A stretch of 64,000 bases of DNA from Opitutus sp. GTDB lineage: Bacteria > Verrucomicrobiota > Verrucomicrobiae > Opitutales > Opitutaceae. The translations under genes and the position numbers were made by a program. Location of the stretch: positions 1 through 64,000 of the forward strand of contig SIBR01000002.1 in the NCBI GenBank assembly GCA_009695065.1. The letters are read 5' to 3'. The notes below the pieces were generated by a model that ran no database searches, was not told the origin of the DNA, and saw only the letters and a program-made list of their open reading frames with translations. Positions 18,490-28,498 of this stretch are shown here, piece by piece. Position 1 is the first letter of the stretch. Every line of letters begins with the position of its first letter.

Positions 18490-19992
18490 TCAGCGGGACG
18501 CCAGCGAGGTGGTAGCGGGTTTCGGGCGAAAATATAACCAGAACGTCCGCCAGCCCGACGCGGCCCGTTGGAAACCGAGCAGGCCATTGCCAAGCGCGAT
18601 CCGGGTCTCCGCGCCGCGGGTCGCGACGCTCAGCAAGGGGCCGAGGTGAAATTCCGTGCGGTCCTCGGCTCGGTTCTCCTCCCACGTGACGGCGTTCCAC
18701 AACGCGGTGGTGCGTACGGTGCCGCTCGCCTGCCGGGCATGACGCACGATCGCAAAAAAGGGCGTCCAGGCGTGGCGGATCTTCTCGTTGTCGGGAAAGA
18801 AAACGTCGAGGGGGCTGAGCATTTGGAATTGCCGGTTGCCGGCGCCGTCGTTCCAGCTGCTAAAAAGGGGCCAGACGTGGGTCAGTGACGCCGCAGGTCC
18901 GTTCGGCTGCGCCGCGCGGTGCTGCGTCTCCGACCAATAAAAAAAGTAGAGCACCTGGGTCCGGGTGCGCACCAAGGTGTCTTTGCTCCACACCGCGCGC
19001 CGCACGAGCGGCCAGGCGAACCATTGCTTGTCGTAACCCTTGATGACCGAGTGGGTGTAAAATGGAGCCCAGCGATTCACGTAGTGCACGTCGCCCCGCC
19101 CCTGCACGAGGAACGGCCAGAAATACCGGTTCTCGTGATAGCGCTGCGGCTGGGTGCGATCGGTATAGCCGAAAAACGGCCAGCCAGAATTCTCGTTGAT
19201 ATAGCCCGGACCCGTGCTGCGGGCCCAGAACGGCAGGGCGCCGATATCGCGGCGGGCTGGTGTCCCCGGCGGATCGTCGGGCGTGGGGAGACGAGTGACA
19301 TTGTAGCCCAGCGGCCAAAGATAATGCGCGGTCGAAGATACCCCGGGCCGATCGACGTAGTTGAAGAGCGGCCATATCCCCCAGCCGTGGGCGGTGCCGC
19401 GGGTCACGCGGATGATCGGCCACGGCGTGGACGTGGTGACGGCACCGCGTTTTTCGTTTTCGACGTAGAACGGAAACAAGACCCACGAGGGGCGTTCGAA
19501 ACCGAGTTTATTTTTGATCGTGCCGCCGAACGGAAAAAATGCCCGGTAGCTCATGGCGGGATCGCCGGTCTGGCGGGAGAACCAGAAAGGCCAGATCTCG
19601 AAGTCTCCCCGAGGGTCAAAATCGCTTTGCGTTGCGGGCGCCCCGGCTCGCCGCCCCGATCGCCGCATCAACTCGAACACGCTCCAGCGGTAGGTGCTTT
19701 CGTCCACGCTGTAGCTGAAGAGGGGATAGAGAAAAACCCCGGATCGAAAGTCCCCTTGGGCGTTGTGACGCTGCACCCACAAGGGCCGAAACCCGCTCCA
19801 TCTTTCGCCCGCTGCACCGGGCTGGCCAAACGCGAAAGGGCCGGCTCCGCTCTAAGACCGGATCAGCCTTGGGTCGTCGGTCTGCCGAACGATCACGGGC
19901 CACCCATTGCGCTCGCCCTCTTGGATTGAGGCGCGCATCTCGCTCACCCCGGCGGCGAAGCCGAGGGACACGATCAAGCGAAAGGCGTTCAT
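18490..19992 (-). pseudogene. WPF/WPL-repeat protein of unknown function with in-frame amber codon
   Basis: The first gene of the mla operon. From an ATG at 19992 the product starts with a signal-peptide-like stretch (MNAFRLIVSLGFAAGVSEM), runs 46 codons and meets TAG at 19854-19852 (...DDPRLIRS, stop, SGAGPFAFGQPG...). The same frame then continues for about 450 residues to 18490. The body is dominated by repeated aromatic motifs (WPFWFS, WPIIRV, WPLFNY, WPLGYN, WPFFGY, WPFLV, WPLV, WPLF) at regular spacing, suggesting a beta-rich repeat, perhaps an outer-membrane or periplasmic barrel. I do not recognise a named family. The amber position would fit tryptophan. Its place directly before mlaE suggests a role in envelope lipid handling, but this is inference. 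Confidence 0.65.
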
Positions 19993-20547
19993 GAAGTCGG
20001 TGCAAAAGCACAAACCGGGATTTCCATCCCATACCCAAGGAGGGTCGGGAAGGCCCGGTCGGTGGGAGCGCGAGGGGCATACATGGGCGGAAAAGGGTGC
20101 TGGTGCAATGCTGTGTTACCCATGTTGTACCAAATCAGCAGCCGGCGGTTCTTTAGGATCGGACGCAGATGTTCCCGGAATGCAAATTTTACGCCACATT
20201 CGACTCTTCGATCGTCGCTCGCCGCTCCCGGAACTTATCGCAGGCCGCTCGATTAAGCCGCGTAAGCCCACGTTTATCTGAAGAAGGTTAGCGAAATGCA
20301 CGAGGCGGATATTTCGGTGCAACCCTGCCTGCTTTCGTGGCTGCAACCGGGCGGGGGAGAGTTTTCCCGTTGAAGCGGGCGGAGAGCGGCGGTGTCATCG
20401 GTGGACACTTAGTATGAATTCAGTCTTCCGCCCGCCGCAAACCGCTCCGAACTTGCCGGGGTCTGATGGTCGATTCAAACGCGCTGGCGTAAAACAGGTT
20501 CCGCGGGCGAATCCGGCGCTCGAAACTGGGGCAGGGGAAAGGCGGTC
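19993..20547. other. Gene-free stretch between the mla operon and rsmD
   Basis: About 555 bases without a convincing coding frame on either strand. It is somewhat richer in A and T than its surroundings, especially 20100-20340. It should contain the promoters of the two divergent units, but no clear -35/-10 pair could be chosen. No repeat, tRNA or riboswitch was recognised. Confidence 0.5.
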
Positions 20548-21126
20548 ATGCGCATAAGCGGTGGCGCGGCCCGTGGCATCACGCTTTCGGTGCCGTCCGG
20601 CGATGCCGTGCGGCCGGCGACGGATGGAATGCGACAGCGGGTGTTTTCGAGCTTGGGGACGCGGGTGGCGGGGGCCCGCTTTTTGGACCTTTTTGCCGGG
20701 AGCGGCGCGTATGGCCTTGAGGCTTTGAGTCGAGGCGCCGCCGGCGGGTTATTTGTCGAACGGAATACGAAAGCGGCGGCCTGCGTGCGGCAGAATATTG
20801 CCGCCGTCTGCAAGAGCTTGGGCCGCGACCCGCGCGATTTGGTGGTGCTGCAGGGTGACGCCCGCTCGGTGCCGGTTCCCGCCGGCGAGGTGCCCGACCT
20901 CGTTTTCATCGACCCGCCCTACGACATCATTTCCGAGATCGTCCCGGCCTTGTTCGTTCGCTTGGCCGAGGTGCTCGCGACCAAACCGGACGCGGTGGTG
21001 GTGTTCGAATATCCCGGGGAACTCGAACTCGCGCCACCGGGATGGACGCTGGTCAGACGGCTGGGCAAGGGGGCGCATCAGCCGACGATCGGTTTTTTCC
21101 AATGCACGGCGGCGGCGCTTCCCTGA
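20548..21126 (+). CDS. rsmD: 16S rRNA (guanine(966)-N(2))-methyltransferase
   Basis: A 192-residue SAM-dependent methyltransferase of the RsmD family. The N-terminus MRISGGAARGITL and RPATDGMRQRVFSSL match the family start (RI.GG..rGr.l ... RPT.d.vReavFn.L). FLDLFAGSGAYGLEALSRGA is the SAM-binding loop and FIDPPYDI holds the catalytic DPPY motif for N2-guanine methylation. The enzyme modifies G966 in the small subunit. It converges with rsmE, 21 bases apart, so two rRNA methyltransferases are paired here. Confidence 0.9.
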   Translation: MRISGGAARGITLSVPSGDAVRPATDGMRQRVFSSLGTRVAGARFLDLFAGSGAYGLEALSRGAAGGLFVERNTKAAACVRQNIAAVCKSLGRDPRDLVVLQGDARSVPVPAGEVPDLVFIDPPYDIISEIVPALFVRLAEVLATKPDAVVVFEYPGELELAPPGWTLVRRLGKGAHQPTIGFFQCTAAALP

Positions 21127-21147
21127 TCGGGTGCCGCCCGGGCGCAG

Positions 21148-21882
21148 CTACATCAATCCCAGTTTCGCTCGCACGATCGCCAAGGCGGCGATGGCGGCGA
21201 TTTCCGTTCGCAGCACGCGCGTTCCGAGGTGGGCGAAGGTGAAGCCATGTTTTCGCAAGAGCTCGCGTTCCCCCGCTGACCACCCGCGCTCGGCTCCGAT
21301 GGCGAGCGCGAGAGGAACATCCGCCACTACCGGGCAATCGCTCAGCCGCTGCGGGGCTTCATAGTTATCGAGGGCAATTCGCGTGCCGGGACCGGCGACG
21401 GCGGCTATGGCCCCGGTCAACGTGCCACCATGCGTGACATCCGGTAGGCGCGTAGCGACAGCCTGCTCGGCCCCGGCGATGACGTGGCGGCGCCATTCGC
21501 CGGACGACCACAGGGTGCTTTGCGCATAACTGGCGGGTGCCTTTTCGGTCCGGACAAAGTGCAGCGCGCCTGCGCCCAGCGTGGTGGCGTCGCGCAGGAT
21601 GTCGCGGGCGGTTTGCGGACGCGGCAGCCCCACAATGAGCGTGACGGGGTCGGGCGGTGGAGGCAGGTCACCCCAGGAGAATGTGAGAGCAAGGCCTTCG
21701 GCGGTTGTGGCCGCGAGCGTGGCCTTGCCACGCGGGCCGTTGATCACACCGGCTTCAAACGTATCGCCGTTCCGGCAGCGCAGCACTTCGACGATGTGGA
21801 GCGCGCGGCGGTCCCGGTGCGGGAGCGGGGCGTTGATCTCCGCCGGTTCGAAAAGGATCAGGTTCACGCGAACTCGTGTCAT
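21148..21882 (-). CDS. rsmE: 16S rRNA (uracil(1498)-N(3))-methyltransferase
   Basis: A 244-residue SPOUT-class methyltransferase. The N-terminal PUA-like part ends in HIVEVLRCRNGDTFE, and the C-terminal knot is visible as VADVPLALAIGAERGWSAGEREL followed by HLGTRVLRTEIAAIAAL, the classic RsmE ending (IGPEGG.s..E ... LG.RILR.ETA). Its IGAERGW replaces the more usual IGPEGG. The ATG at 21882 was chosen because the protein domain starts there; the frame upstream is open but has no family resemblance. It modifies U1498 of 16S rRNA. Confidence 0.88.
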   Translation of the reverse strand: MTRVRVNLILFEPAEINAPLPHRDRRALHIVEVLRCRNGDTFEAGVINGPRGKATLAATTAEGLALTFSWGDLPPPPDPVTLIVGLPRPQTARDILRDATTLGAGALHFVRTEKAPASYAQSTLWSSGEWRRHVIAGAEQAVATRLPDVTHGGTLTGAIAAVAGPGTRIALDNYEAPQRLSDCPVVADVPLALAIGAERGWSAGERELLRKHGFTFAHLGTRVLRTEIAAIAALAIVRAKLGLM

Positions 21883-21984
21883 TGGTCGGCGGTGGGCGAC
21901 GAGGCAATCCATCAATCCCGGCTGGTGCGGCGACCAGCGCATTCGGGTTTGCGCGAGCGGCGGGGCATTGTAGTTGAAAAGGCG

Positions 21985-22539
21985 ATGACTTCGAATTCCA
22001 CGACCTTTTCGCCGGCGGTAACGACCGACCGGAAAGCGGGGCTGCGCGAAACGGCCGCGCTGCTGTTCGTTGCCTGGCTGGTGCCGTTTGCGGTCCACCT
22101 CATACCGTGGTCGGGCGACCGCCCGTTGGGCGCGTATTTGCTGCCGATGTTCTGGACCGCGTTTGTGGCCGTTTATTTTTACGGTGTTCGCATGGCCCTG
22201 GTCGTCGCGTTGTTTGCTCCCGCGATCAATCTCGTGGTGACCGGTCTGCCGGCGTGGCGGTTTTTGAGCGGGCTCGCATCGGAGCTCGTCGTTTTCACGT
22301 TGATCGCGGCTTGGGCCGTTCGCCGGGCGCCGCGGGCGTTCGTGATTGCCCCGCCCGCCTGCTTGGTCGCCCGGCTGGTCGTGGCGGGACTGCAGACGGT
22401 CTCGGGTTTCGGGCCGCCCGGCGCCTTCGTCGACATTCTGGACCAATCGATTCGCGGTGGCCTCGCGGCGCTGGTGGTGCTGTTGGCGATTAACGGCGCG
22501 CTGGTTATCTTTTATCCGAAAACTAGGCTTACGCGTTGA
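21985..22539 (+). CDS. Integral membrane protein, possibly ECF transporter S component-like
   Basis: A 184-residue protein with about five to six transmembrane helices (AALLFVAWLVPFAVHLIPW, LLPMFWTAFVAVYFYGVRMALVVALFAPAINLVV, LASELVVFTLIAAWAV, LAALVVLLAINGALVIFY). The layout, with a short polar N-terminus and a loop of the LPAW type after the third helix, reminds me of vitamin S components of ECF transporters, but there is no decisive motif. It starts divergently from rsmE; the next gene is a phosphoribosyltransferase 49 bases downstream. Confidence 0.45.
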   Translation: MTSNSTTFSPAVTTDRKAGLRETAALLFVAWLVPFAVHLIPWSGDRPLGAYLLPMFWTAFVAVYFYGVRMALVVALFAPAINLVVTGLPAWRFLSGLASELVVFTLIAAWAVRRAPRAFVIAPPACLVARLVVAGLQTVSGFGPPGAFVDILDQSIRGGLAALVVLLAINGALVIFYPKTRLTR

Positions 22540-22588
22540 AGTTCGCTCATTTGGCGCCGGCGCGAGCTTCTCGTCTCACCCCTGTCGC

Positions 22589-22996
22589 ATGACCCTACTT
22601 TCCTTCCGGGAGATCACCGAACGCCTTGCGGCGTGGAAATTTCCTGCGGAGATCGACGGCGTCGTCGGTATCGCGGCTGGTGGCGTGGTGCCGGCCGCGC
22701 TGGCGGCCCAGCGGCTCGGCGTCGAGATGAAGGTGATCGCGCTCAACTACCGCGACGAGGCCAACGAGCCGCGGTTTCCCGAGCCGAAGTTGTTGTCCGC
22801 CGTGCCCGACCTCGGGTCCTGGCGGCGCGTTCTCCTCGTCGACGATGTCTATGTCAGCGGCAAGAGCTGGCACGCGGCGCGGGCCTTGCTTCCGGCGGCG
22901 GTCGAGGTGCTGCCGTTTGTGCTGAAAGGGAAGGCGGACTTCGCCCTCATTCGCGATATCGACGGCTGCGTGGCCTGGCCTTGGCGGGTCTATTGA
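22589..22996 (+). CDS. Phosphoribosyltransferase family protein
   Basis: A 135-residue type I phosphoribosyltransferase fold. The PRPP-binding motif RVLLVDDVYVSGKSW (about residues 77-91) is clear, and GVVGIAAGGVVPAALAAQRLGV forms the first loop. Members transfer ribose 5-phosphate to purines or pyrimidines, or act as regulators. The substrate cannot be read from the sequence: the hood region is short, as in small xanthine or hypoxanthine-type enzymes and in ComF-like proteins. Co-transcription with the preceding membrane protein is likely, which could point to nucleobase uptake and salvage, but this is inference. Confidence 0.75.
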   Translation: MTLLSFREITERLAAWKFPAEIDGVVGIAAGGVVPAALAAQRLGVEMKVIALNYRDEANEPRFPEPKLLSAVPDLGSWRRVLLVDDVYVSGKSWHAARALLPAAVEVLPFVLKGKADFALIRDIDGCVAWPWRVY

Positions 22997-23112
22997 TCAC
23001 GCCTGGCGTTGGCGGGTGGAACGCCAGCCCCGGGTCGGTAGGCGGCACAGAACCCCTTGGAGCGGGCTTGACCAGAGACGGCGACTGCCGTGAAGCTGCG
23101 TTTCTGCGCCTC

Positions 23113-23186
23113 GCGGGCGTAGTTTAGTGGTAAAACTCCAGTTTTCCAAACTGGTCTCGAGGGTTCGATTCCCTCCGCCCGCTCCA
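23113..23186 (+). tRNA. tRNA-Gly (anticodon TCC)
   Basis: A full cloverleaf. Acceptor arms are GCGGGCG (23113-23119) and CGCCCGC (23176-23182), the anticodon arm is CCAGT/ACTGG around TTTCCAA with anticodon TCC, and the T arm contains GGTTCGATTCC. CCA is encoded (23184-23186). The 3' side abuts an IS110 fragment. Confidence 0.96.
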
Positions 23187-23189
23187 CGC

Positions 23190-23315
23190 TTCTCCGACCC
23201 AATCCGGGACAGCCGTTTCCTCGGTGACGATGTCACCCGCGGCGCTGAAGGCCCACACCGTGTGCCGGTGGTCCCCGAGATCCATTCCAATCGTGATATT
23301 ATCGGTGGGGTTCAT
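23190..23315 (-). mobile_element. IS110-family transposase fragment (N-terminus only)
   Basis: From an ATG at 23315, about 36 residues (ITIGMDLGDHRHTVWAFSAA and GDIVTEETA) match the start of the RuvC-like DEDD domain of IS110-type transposases, including the first catalytic Asp in MDLGDHRH. The similarity then ends and the frame runs into the antisense of tRNA-Gly. More than 90 percent of the transposase is missing. The element probably decayed after inserting next to the tRNA. Confidence 0.6.
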
Positions 23316-23324
23316 AAGGCGGAG

Positions 23325-23513
23325 GTGAACGCGTCGCGCTCATTCGCGCTCCATGTTTCTTCGTTGCTCAGTGAGCCGAAGGACTGGCCCGCGCTCACCG
23401 AGTATCTGGCCGGTCAGGAAAAGCAGTACATCGACATGGTGCGGCATGCCTGCCGCGGCGACAAAACCGCCGCCGCGCGCGTGCTCGGCATCGACGTGTC
23501 AAGGTTGGGCTGA
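23325..23513 (+). pseudogene. Fis-like HTH fragment, probable remnant of an NtrC-type regulator
   Basis: A 62-codon frame from a GTG at 23325. Its second half ([20 protein letters not shown], then [19 protein letters not shown]) resembles the C-terminal Fis-type helix-turn-helix of sigma-54 activators, which usually end with LGI...LYRKL. Here it stops right after LGIDVSRLG. No AAA+ or receiver domain is present. It starts 9 bases from the divergent IS110 fragment. It could be a genuine small protein, but a leftover of a larger gene seems more likely. Confidence 0.5.
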
Positions 23514-23646
23514 CGGAGAGGGCCCGAGGCACCGCCCCCCCGGGGGTCTCCCTGCCGGGCGGGCCGTTCTGGAGAATGCGCTGGGACTCAGCTTTCCCGC
23601 TTGCCGCGCGTTTTGCCGCCCCCAACTCTCGCCGAAATCTACGCCC

Positions 23647-26600
23647 ATGCCCAAGCGCACTGACCTGAAGTCCATTCTCATCATCGGTGCCGGTCCCATC
23701 GTGATCGGCCAGGCTTGCGAGTTCGATTACTCCGGCACCCAGGCCTGCAAGGCTCTGAAGGAGGAAGGCTACCGCGTCATCCTCGTGAACTCGAACCCGG
23801 CCACGATCATGACCGATCCGGAGTTCGCCGATGTGACCTACATCGAGCCGCTGACGGTCGACATTCTAGAGAAAATCATCGCGGCGGAAAAGCCGTCGGC
23901 GCTGCTGCCCACGCTGGGTGGCCAGACGGCGTTGAATCTCTCGATGGACCTGAACAAGGCCGGGATTCTCGCCAAGTACGGCGTGGAAATGATCGGGGCC
24001 AAGCCCGAGGCGATCAACAAGGGCGAGGATCGCGAGCTGTTCAAACAGTGCATGCTCAAGATCGGCCTCGATGTCGCGAAATCGCGCACGGTCAAATCCA
24101 TCGCCGAGGCCCGCGATGCCGCGGATTTCCTCGGAGTGTTTCCGCTCATTATCCGGCCCTCGTTCACCTTGGGCGGTTCCGGAGGCGGGATCGCTTACAA
24201 CAAAGAGGAATTCGAGCGAATCGTCGCCAACGGGCTCGCCCTCTCGCCGGTGCACGAGGTCCTCGTCGAGGAGTGCCTGCTCGGCTGGAAAGAGTACGAG
24301 ATGGAGGTGATGCGCGACCACAAGGATCAGTGCGTCGTGATCTGCTCGATCGAGAATTTCGATCCGATGGGCGTGCATACCGGCGACTCCATCACCGTCG
24401 CGCCCGCGATGACGCTGACGGACAAGGAATTTCAGGTCATGCGCGACGCTTCGTTTGCGGTCATTCGCGAGATCGGCGTCGAGACTGGCGGTTCGAACAT
24501 CCAGTTCTCCGTCGATCCGGACACCGGCCGCATGGTGGTGATCGAGATGAACCCGCGCGTGTCGCGGTCCTCGGCGCTGGCGTCGAAGGCGACGGGGTTT
24601 CCGATCGCGAAAATCGCCGCGAAGCTGGCCGTCGGCTACACGCTCGACGAACTGCGCAACGACATCACGCGCCTCACGCCGGCGAGCTTCGAGCCGACGA
24701 TCGACTACGTCGTCACCAAGATCCCGCGTTTCACGTTCGAAAAATTCCCCGATGCCGATGCGACGCTGACCTCGGCGATGAAGTCGGTCGGCGAGGCGAT
24801 GGCGATCGGACGCACCTTCAAGGAGTCGATGCAGAAATGCCTGCGCTCCCTCGAGATTGGCGCCCGGGGCTTCGGGGGTGGTGGCAAGCACGGCGGCGAC
24901 GAGCCGGTCGAGGAAAAGACGATCAACGCCAAGCTGGGGACCCCGAACGCGGAGCGGATTTTCTACATCCGCCATGCTTTTCGGGCGGGCTACACGGTCG
25001 GGCGGATCTTCGATCTGACCAAGATCGATCGGTGGTTCCTGCACCAGCTCCGCGAGATTTTTGAAATGGAGGAGGAACTGCGGAGGCAGACGCTCGCGAC
25101 CATCGACGCGACGGCGTTGCGGCGGGCGAAGCAGTTCGGGTTTTCCGATGTGCAGCTCGCCCATTTGCTCAAGAGCGACCTCGCGACGGTGCGCACGGAG
25201 CGGAAGCGGCGCGGGGTGAACACCACCTACCGTCTCGTCGACACCTGCGCGGCGGAATTCGAGGCATTCACGCCTTATTACTATTCGAGCTACGGCGACG
25301 AAAGCGAAGTGCTCCCGCCGACCGGCAAGAAGAAGATCATGATCTTGGGCGGCGGGCCGAACCGCATCGGCCAGGGCATCGAGTTCGATTATTGCTGCGT
25401 GCATGCGAGCTTCGCGCTCCGCGAGATCGGCTACGAGAGCGTGATGGTGAATTCGAATCCCGAGACCGTCTCGACGGACTACGACACCAGCGACCGACTC
25501 TACTTCGAGCCGCTTACGCTCGAGGACGTGCTGGAGATTTACCAGCAGGAGAAATGCGACGGCGCCATCGTGCAGTTCGGCGGACAGACGCCGCTCAATC
25601 TCGCGACGGCGTTGAAGGCCAACGGCGTGAACATCATCGGCACCTCGCCCGAGAGCATCGAGATGGCCGAGGATCGGAAACAGTTTTCGGCGATCCTCGA
25701 CAAAGCGGGTCTCAAGTCGCCCGCCAATCGCACGGCGATGAACGAGGTCGATGCGTTGAAATCGGCCCACGAAATCGGCTTTCCCGTGCTCCTCCGCCCG
25801 TCGTTCGTGCTCGGCGGTCGCGGCATGTTCATCGTTTATAGCGAGGAAGAGTTCCGCGCGGTGGTGCGTCAGGCGTTCGATGTCATGCCGGACAAGCCGG
25901 TGCTGATCGACAAATTCCTCGAGGACGCGATCGAGCTCGACGTCGACTGTATCAGCGACGGTGAAACGTCCGTCATCGGTGGCATGCTGGAGCACATCGA
26001 GTATGCCGGCGTGCATTCCGGCGACGCGGCGATGGTGATGCCGCCGCACACCCTTTCGAAGGAGATGCTCAACATCGTCCGCAAAGCCACCTACGAGCTC
26101 GCGCGCGAGCTCAAGGTCATCGGGCTGATGAACGTGCAGTTCGCGATCAAGGACAACCTGCTCTACGTGCTTGAGGTAAACCCCCGGGCGTCGCGCACGG
26201 TGCCCTTTGTCGCAAAGGCGATCGGCGTGCCGCTGGCGAAGCTGGCGGCCAAGGTCATGACGGGCGCGAAACTGAAGGATCTCGGTTTCACGCGGGAGCA
26301 GACCCCGAAGCACTGGTGCGTGAAGGAAGCCGTGTTTCCGTTCGTCCGGTTCCCGGGGGCGACGATCGCGCTGGGGCCGGAAATGCGGTCGACCGGCGAA
26401 GTCATGGGCCTCGACGACGATCTCGGCGTGGCGTTTGCGAAGGCGCAGGCCGCGGCGAAACCCGGCCTGCCGGTGAAGGGCAACGTGTTTCTCTCGGTGA
26501 AGGACGCAGACAAGAAGCGCGCCGTGGAAATTGCCCGCGGACTCGAAAAGCTCGGATTTGCAATCTACTCGACGAGCGGCACGGCGAAAACCCTGACAGA

Positions 26601-26886
26601 GGGCGGCGTGAACGTGAAGCGGCTCGCCAAAATTCAGGAAGGCCGTCCTAACGCGGTCGACCTGATCAAGAATGGCCAGATCCAGATGGTGATCAACACG
26701 CCCGGTGGCATGGTGCCGCGGCGGGATGAAAACGCCATCCGCTCGGCCGCCTATGCCCACAACGTGTGCATCATGACGACGATCACGGGTGCGGAGGCGG
26801 CAATGCAGGGCATCCGCGCGCTGAAGGAAAAGCACGTCGGCGTAAAACCGATCCAGCGGTATCGCGGCAACGTGAACGTGATTTAA
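23647..26886 (+). CDS. carB: Carbamoyl-phosphate synthase large subunit
   Basis: A 1079-residue enzyme making carbamoyl phosphate from bicarbonate, ATP and glutamine-derived ammonia, for arginine and pyrimidines. Two homologous ATP-grasp halves are visible: [26 protein letters not shown] near the N-terminus and [24 protein letters not shown] in the middle. Each half has its own metal-binding ENPR-like block ([21 protein letters not shown] and [19 protein letters not shown]). A C-terminal MGS-like allosteric domain follows (about the last 130 residues, [20 protein letters not shown]). The ATG at 23647 gives the normal N-terminus [16 protein letters not shown]. carA is not in the window. Confidence 0.97.
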   Translation: MPKRTDLKSILIIGAGPIVIGQACEFDYSGTQACKALKEEGYRVILVNSNPATIMTDPEFADVTYIEPLTVDILEKIIAAEKPSALLPTLGGQTALNLSMDLNKAGILAKYGVEMIGAKPEAINKGEDRELFKQCMLKIGLDVAKSRTVKSIAEARDAADFLGVFPLIIRPSFTLGGSGGGIAYNKEEFERIVANGLALSPVHEVLVEECLLGWKEYEMEVMRDHKDQCVVICSIENFDPMGVHTGDSITVAPAMTLTDKEFQVMRDASFAVIREIGVETGGSNIQFSVDPDTGRMVVIEMNPRVSRSSALASKATGFPIAKIAAKLAVGYTLDELRNDITRLTPASFEPTIDYVVTKIPRFTFEKFPDADATLTSAMKSVGEAMAIGRTFKESMQKCLRSLEIGARGFGGGGKHGGDEPVEEKTINAKLGTPNAERIFYIRHAFRAGYTVGRIFDLTKIDRWFLHQLREIFEMEEELRRQTLATIDATALRRAKQFGFSDVQLAHLLKSDLATVRTERKRRGVNTTYRLVDTCAAEFEAFTPYYYSSYGDESEVLPPTGKKKIMILGGGPNRIGQGIEFDYCCVHASFALREIGYESVMVNSNPETVSTDYDTSDRLYFEPLTLEDVLEIYQQEKCDGAIVQFGGQTPLNLATALKANGVNIIGTSPESIEMAEDRKQFSAILDKAGLKSPANRTAMNEVDALKSAHEIGFPVLLRPSFVLGGRGMFIVYSEEEFRAVVRQAFDVMPDKPVLIDKFLEDAIELDVDCISDGETSVIGGMLEHIEYAGVHSGDAAMVMPPHTLSKEMLNIVRKATYELARELKVIGLMNVQFAIKDNLLYVLEVNPRASRTVPFVAKAIGVPLAKLAAKVMTGAKLKDLGFTREQTPKHWCVKEAVFPFVRFPGATIALGPEMRSTGEVMGLDDDLGVAFAKAQAAAKPGLPVKGNVFLSVKDADKKRAVEIARGLEKLGFAIYSTSGTAKTLTEGGVNVKRLAKIQEGRPNAVDLIKNGQIQMVINTPGGMVPRRDENAIRSAAYAHNVCIMTTITGAEAAMQGIRALKEKHVGVKPIQRYRGNVNVI

Positions 26887-26942
26887 TCGCGGGGCATACC
26901 CGGAATATGTGACCGGGTGTCATAGCTTTTGGAGTGGGTCAT

Positions 26943-26963
26943 GTTGGACCTTGGCGGTCCAAC
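26943..26963. terminator. Hairpin downstream of carB, possible terminator
   Basis: GTTGGACC (26943-26950) and GGTCCAAC (26956-26963) form a perfect 8-base stem with a five-base loop, 57 bases after the carB stop. No T-run follows, so termination is uncertain. Confidence 0.35.
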
Positions 26964-27066
26964 GTCTCGGCGGTATTGGGGAAAAGACGATCAAGCGCCG
27001 GTTGGCGGGGACCGTTGCGTGAACCTCGGTGCGAGGGTGGTGTCGGAGATCCGAATCTCACCGCTC

Positions 27067-27473
27067 ATGAAGACGAAAATCAAAAACCGTTTCACCGCGC
27101 GTGGCTGGCGTTCGCTGATCGTGCTCACCGGACCCCGGCTCGGCGCCGGCCCGGGTTGCACCCAAGTGTGGGTGAACCCGTCGACCCGGGGCGAATACAA
27201 GTTCGGCCAATTGCAGGGTTTCGTCGATCGCGACTTCACCGCGGCGCAGGCGGCCGCCAAAATTGCCCTGAAGGACCTCGGGCTTTTTGAGACCCGAGAT
27301 GATCGTAAATCGGCCGAGGCCGAGCTGCGCGCCCACGATTCGGCCGACACCCTCGTCACGGTGAAAATGAAGGAAGCCGGAAAAACCTCACGAGCGTCAA
27401 GGTTCGCTACGGATTGAAGGGCGACCTGGCCTCGGCCCAGAAGGTTTACACGGCGATCGAGAAGCGGTTGTAA
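27067..27473 (+). pseudogene. DUF3568-like lipoprotein, frameshifted near the C-terminus
   Basis: A roughly 134-residue secreted protein. After MKTKIKNRFTARGWRSLIVL comes a signal-like stretch ending in GAGPGC, an imperfect lipobox, then TQVWVNPSTRGEYKFGQLQG and a DUF3568-type domain (FTAAQAAAKIALKDLGLFE, DDRKSAEAELRAHDSADTLVTVKMK). The frame breaks at an A5 run (27381-27385): with six A the protein continues GKNLTSVKVRYGLKGDLASAQKVYTAIEKRL to the TAA at 27471-27473. Without it, the product ends at 27417 after a short foreign tail. Function of the family is unknown. Confidence 0.7.
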
Positions 27474-27514
27474 GTCGCGTTTCCGGTGTTTCCTTTTCGC
27501 CGGTTTCGCCTTTC

Positions 27515-28498
27515 GTGAACGCCATGCTCGCGATCCGCATTCACGAAACCGGCGGCCCGGAAAAATTGCGCGCCGAGGATATTCCCGTTCCGTCACCGCG
27601 GGCGGGCGAAGTTCGTTTCCGTGTCGAGGCCGCGGGCGTGAACTTCATCGACACCTATCATCGGAGCGGACTCTACAAGGTGGAACTGCCGCACACTCTC
27701 GGTTCGGAGGCCGCCGGGGTGGTCACGGAAGTGGGGCAGGGCGTGACCGAATTTCGGATCGGCGATCGCATCGCCACGGCGCGGGCCAATGGGGCTTACG
27801 CCCAGGAGGCCACGGTAGCGGCCGGTCAGGCCGTGCCGGTGCCGGCGGCCGTGCCATCGCAAACCGCGGCCGCGCTCCTGCTGCAGGGCATGACGGCGCA
27901 CTACCTTGCCTGCGATACGTTTCCGCTGAAGCGCGGTGATGCGGCCCTGATTCACGCCGGTGCGGGCGGCGTCGGCCTGCTGCTCATCCAGATCGCCAAG
28001 CGGCGGGGCGCGCGGGTCATCACGACCGTCGGCAACGACGAGAAGGCCGGGCTGGCGCGCGCGGCCGGGGCCGATGCCGTGTGCGTTTACACCCGGGAAA
28101 GTTTTTCGGATGCGGTGCGGGCGTTCACCGATGGGCGCGGGGTGGATGTGGCCTACGATGCGGTCGGCAGGGACACTTTCGAAGGCACGATCAACAGCCT
28201 GCGCCCGCGGGGGATGTTCGTGTCGTTTGGCAACGCGAGCGGCCCGGTGGCGCCGTTCGCCCCGCTCCTGCTGGCGCAAAAAGGTTCGCTGTATTTCACC
28301 CGGCCGACGCTCACGCATTACACGCTGACTTCCGCCGAATTGCAGGCGCGCGTTCGTGATCTGTTTGCGTGGACGACGGCCGGTGAATTGCGGGTGCGGA
28401 TCGGCGCCACGTATGCCCTTGCGGCGGCCGCGGAGGCGCATCGGGCCCTCGAGGGGCGGGCGACCACCGGCAAGGTGTTGTTGTTGCCGCTGACTTGA
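27515..28498 (+). CDS. NADPH:quinone reductase (zinc-free alcohol dehydrogenase superfamily)
   Basis: A 327-residue medium-chain dehydrogenase of the quinone oxidoreductase type. The N-terminal GroES-like half has VEAAGVNFIDTYHRSGLYKVELPHTLGSEAAGVV, the usual QOR motif, with no zinc-binding cysteine set. The nucleotide loop is IHAGAGGVGLLLIQIAKRRGARVI. Members reduce quinones by one or two electrons with NADPH and protect against redox stress. A start at the second ATG (27524) is equally good, since MLAIRIHETGGPE is the family N-terminus. It stands alone, with no obvious operon partner. Confidence 0.88.
   Translation: MNAMLAIRIHETGGPEKLRAEDIPVPSPRAGEVRFRVEAAGVNFIDTYHRSGLYKVELPHTLGSEAAGVVTEVGQGVTEFRIGDRIATARANGAYAQEATVAAGQAVPVPAAVPSQTAAALLLQGMTAHYLACDTFPLKRGDAALIHAGAGGVGLLLIQIAKRRGARVITTVGNDEKAGLARAAGADAVCVYTRESFSDAVRAFTDGRGVDVAYDAVGRDTFEGTINSLRPRGMFVSFGNASGPVAPFAPLLLAQKGSLYFTRPTLTHYTLTSAELQARVRDLFAWTTAGELRVRIGATYALAAAAEAHRALEGRATTGKVLLLPLT

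Noticed and set aside
20548..22996. A defence or mobile island around rsmD/rsmE
   Set aside because: All genes are ordinary housekeeping or small metabolic proteins; no nuclease, recombinase or toxin features were seen.
23866..26835. A 989-codon open frame antisense to carB
   Set aside because: It mirrors the codon periodicity of carB in GC-rich DNA, has no domain resemblance and is rich in His/Arg/Asp typical of shadow frames.
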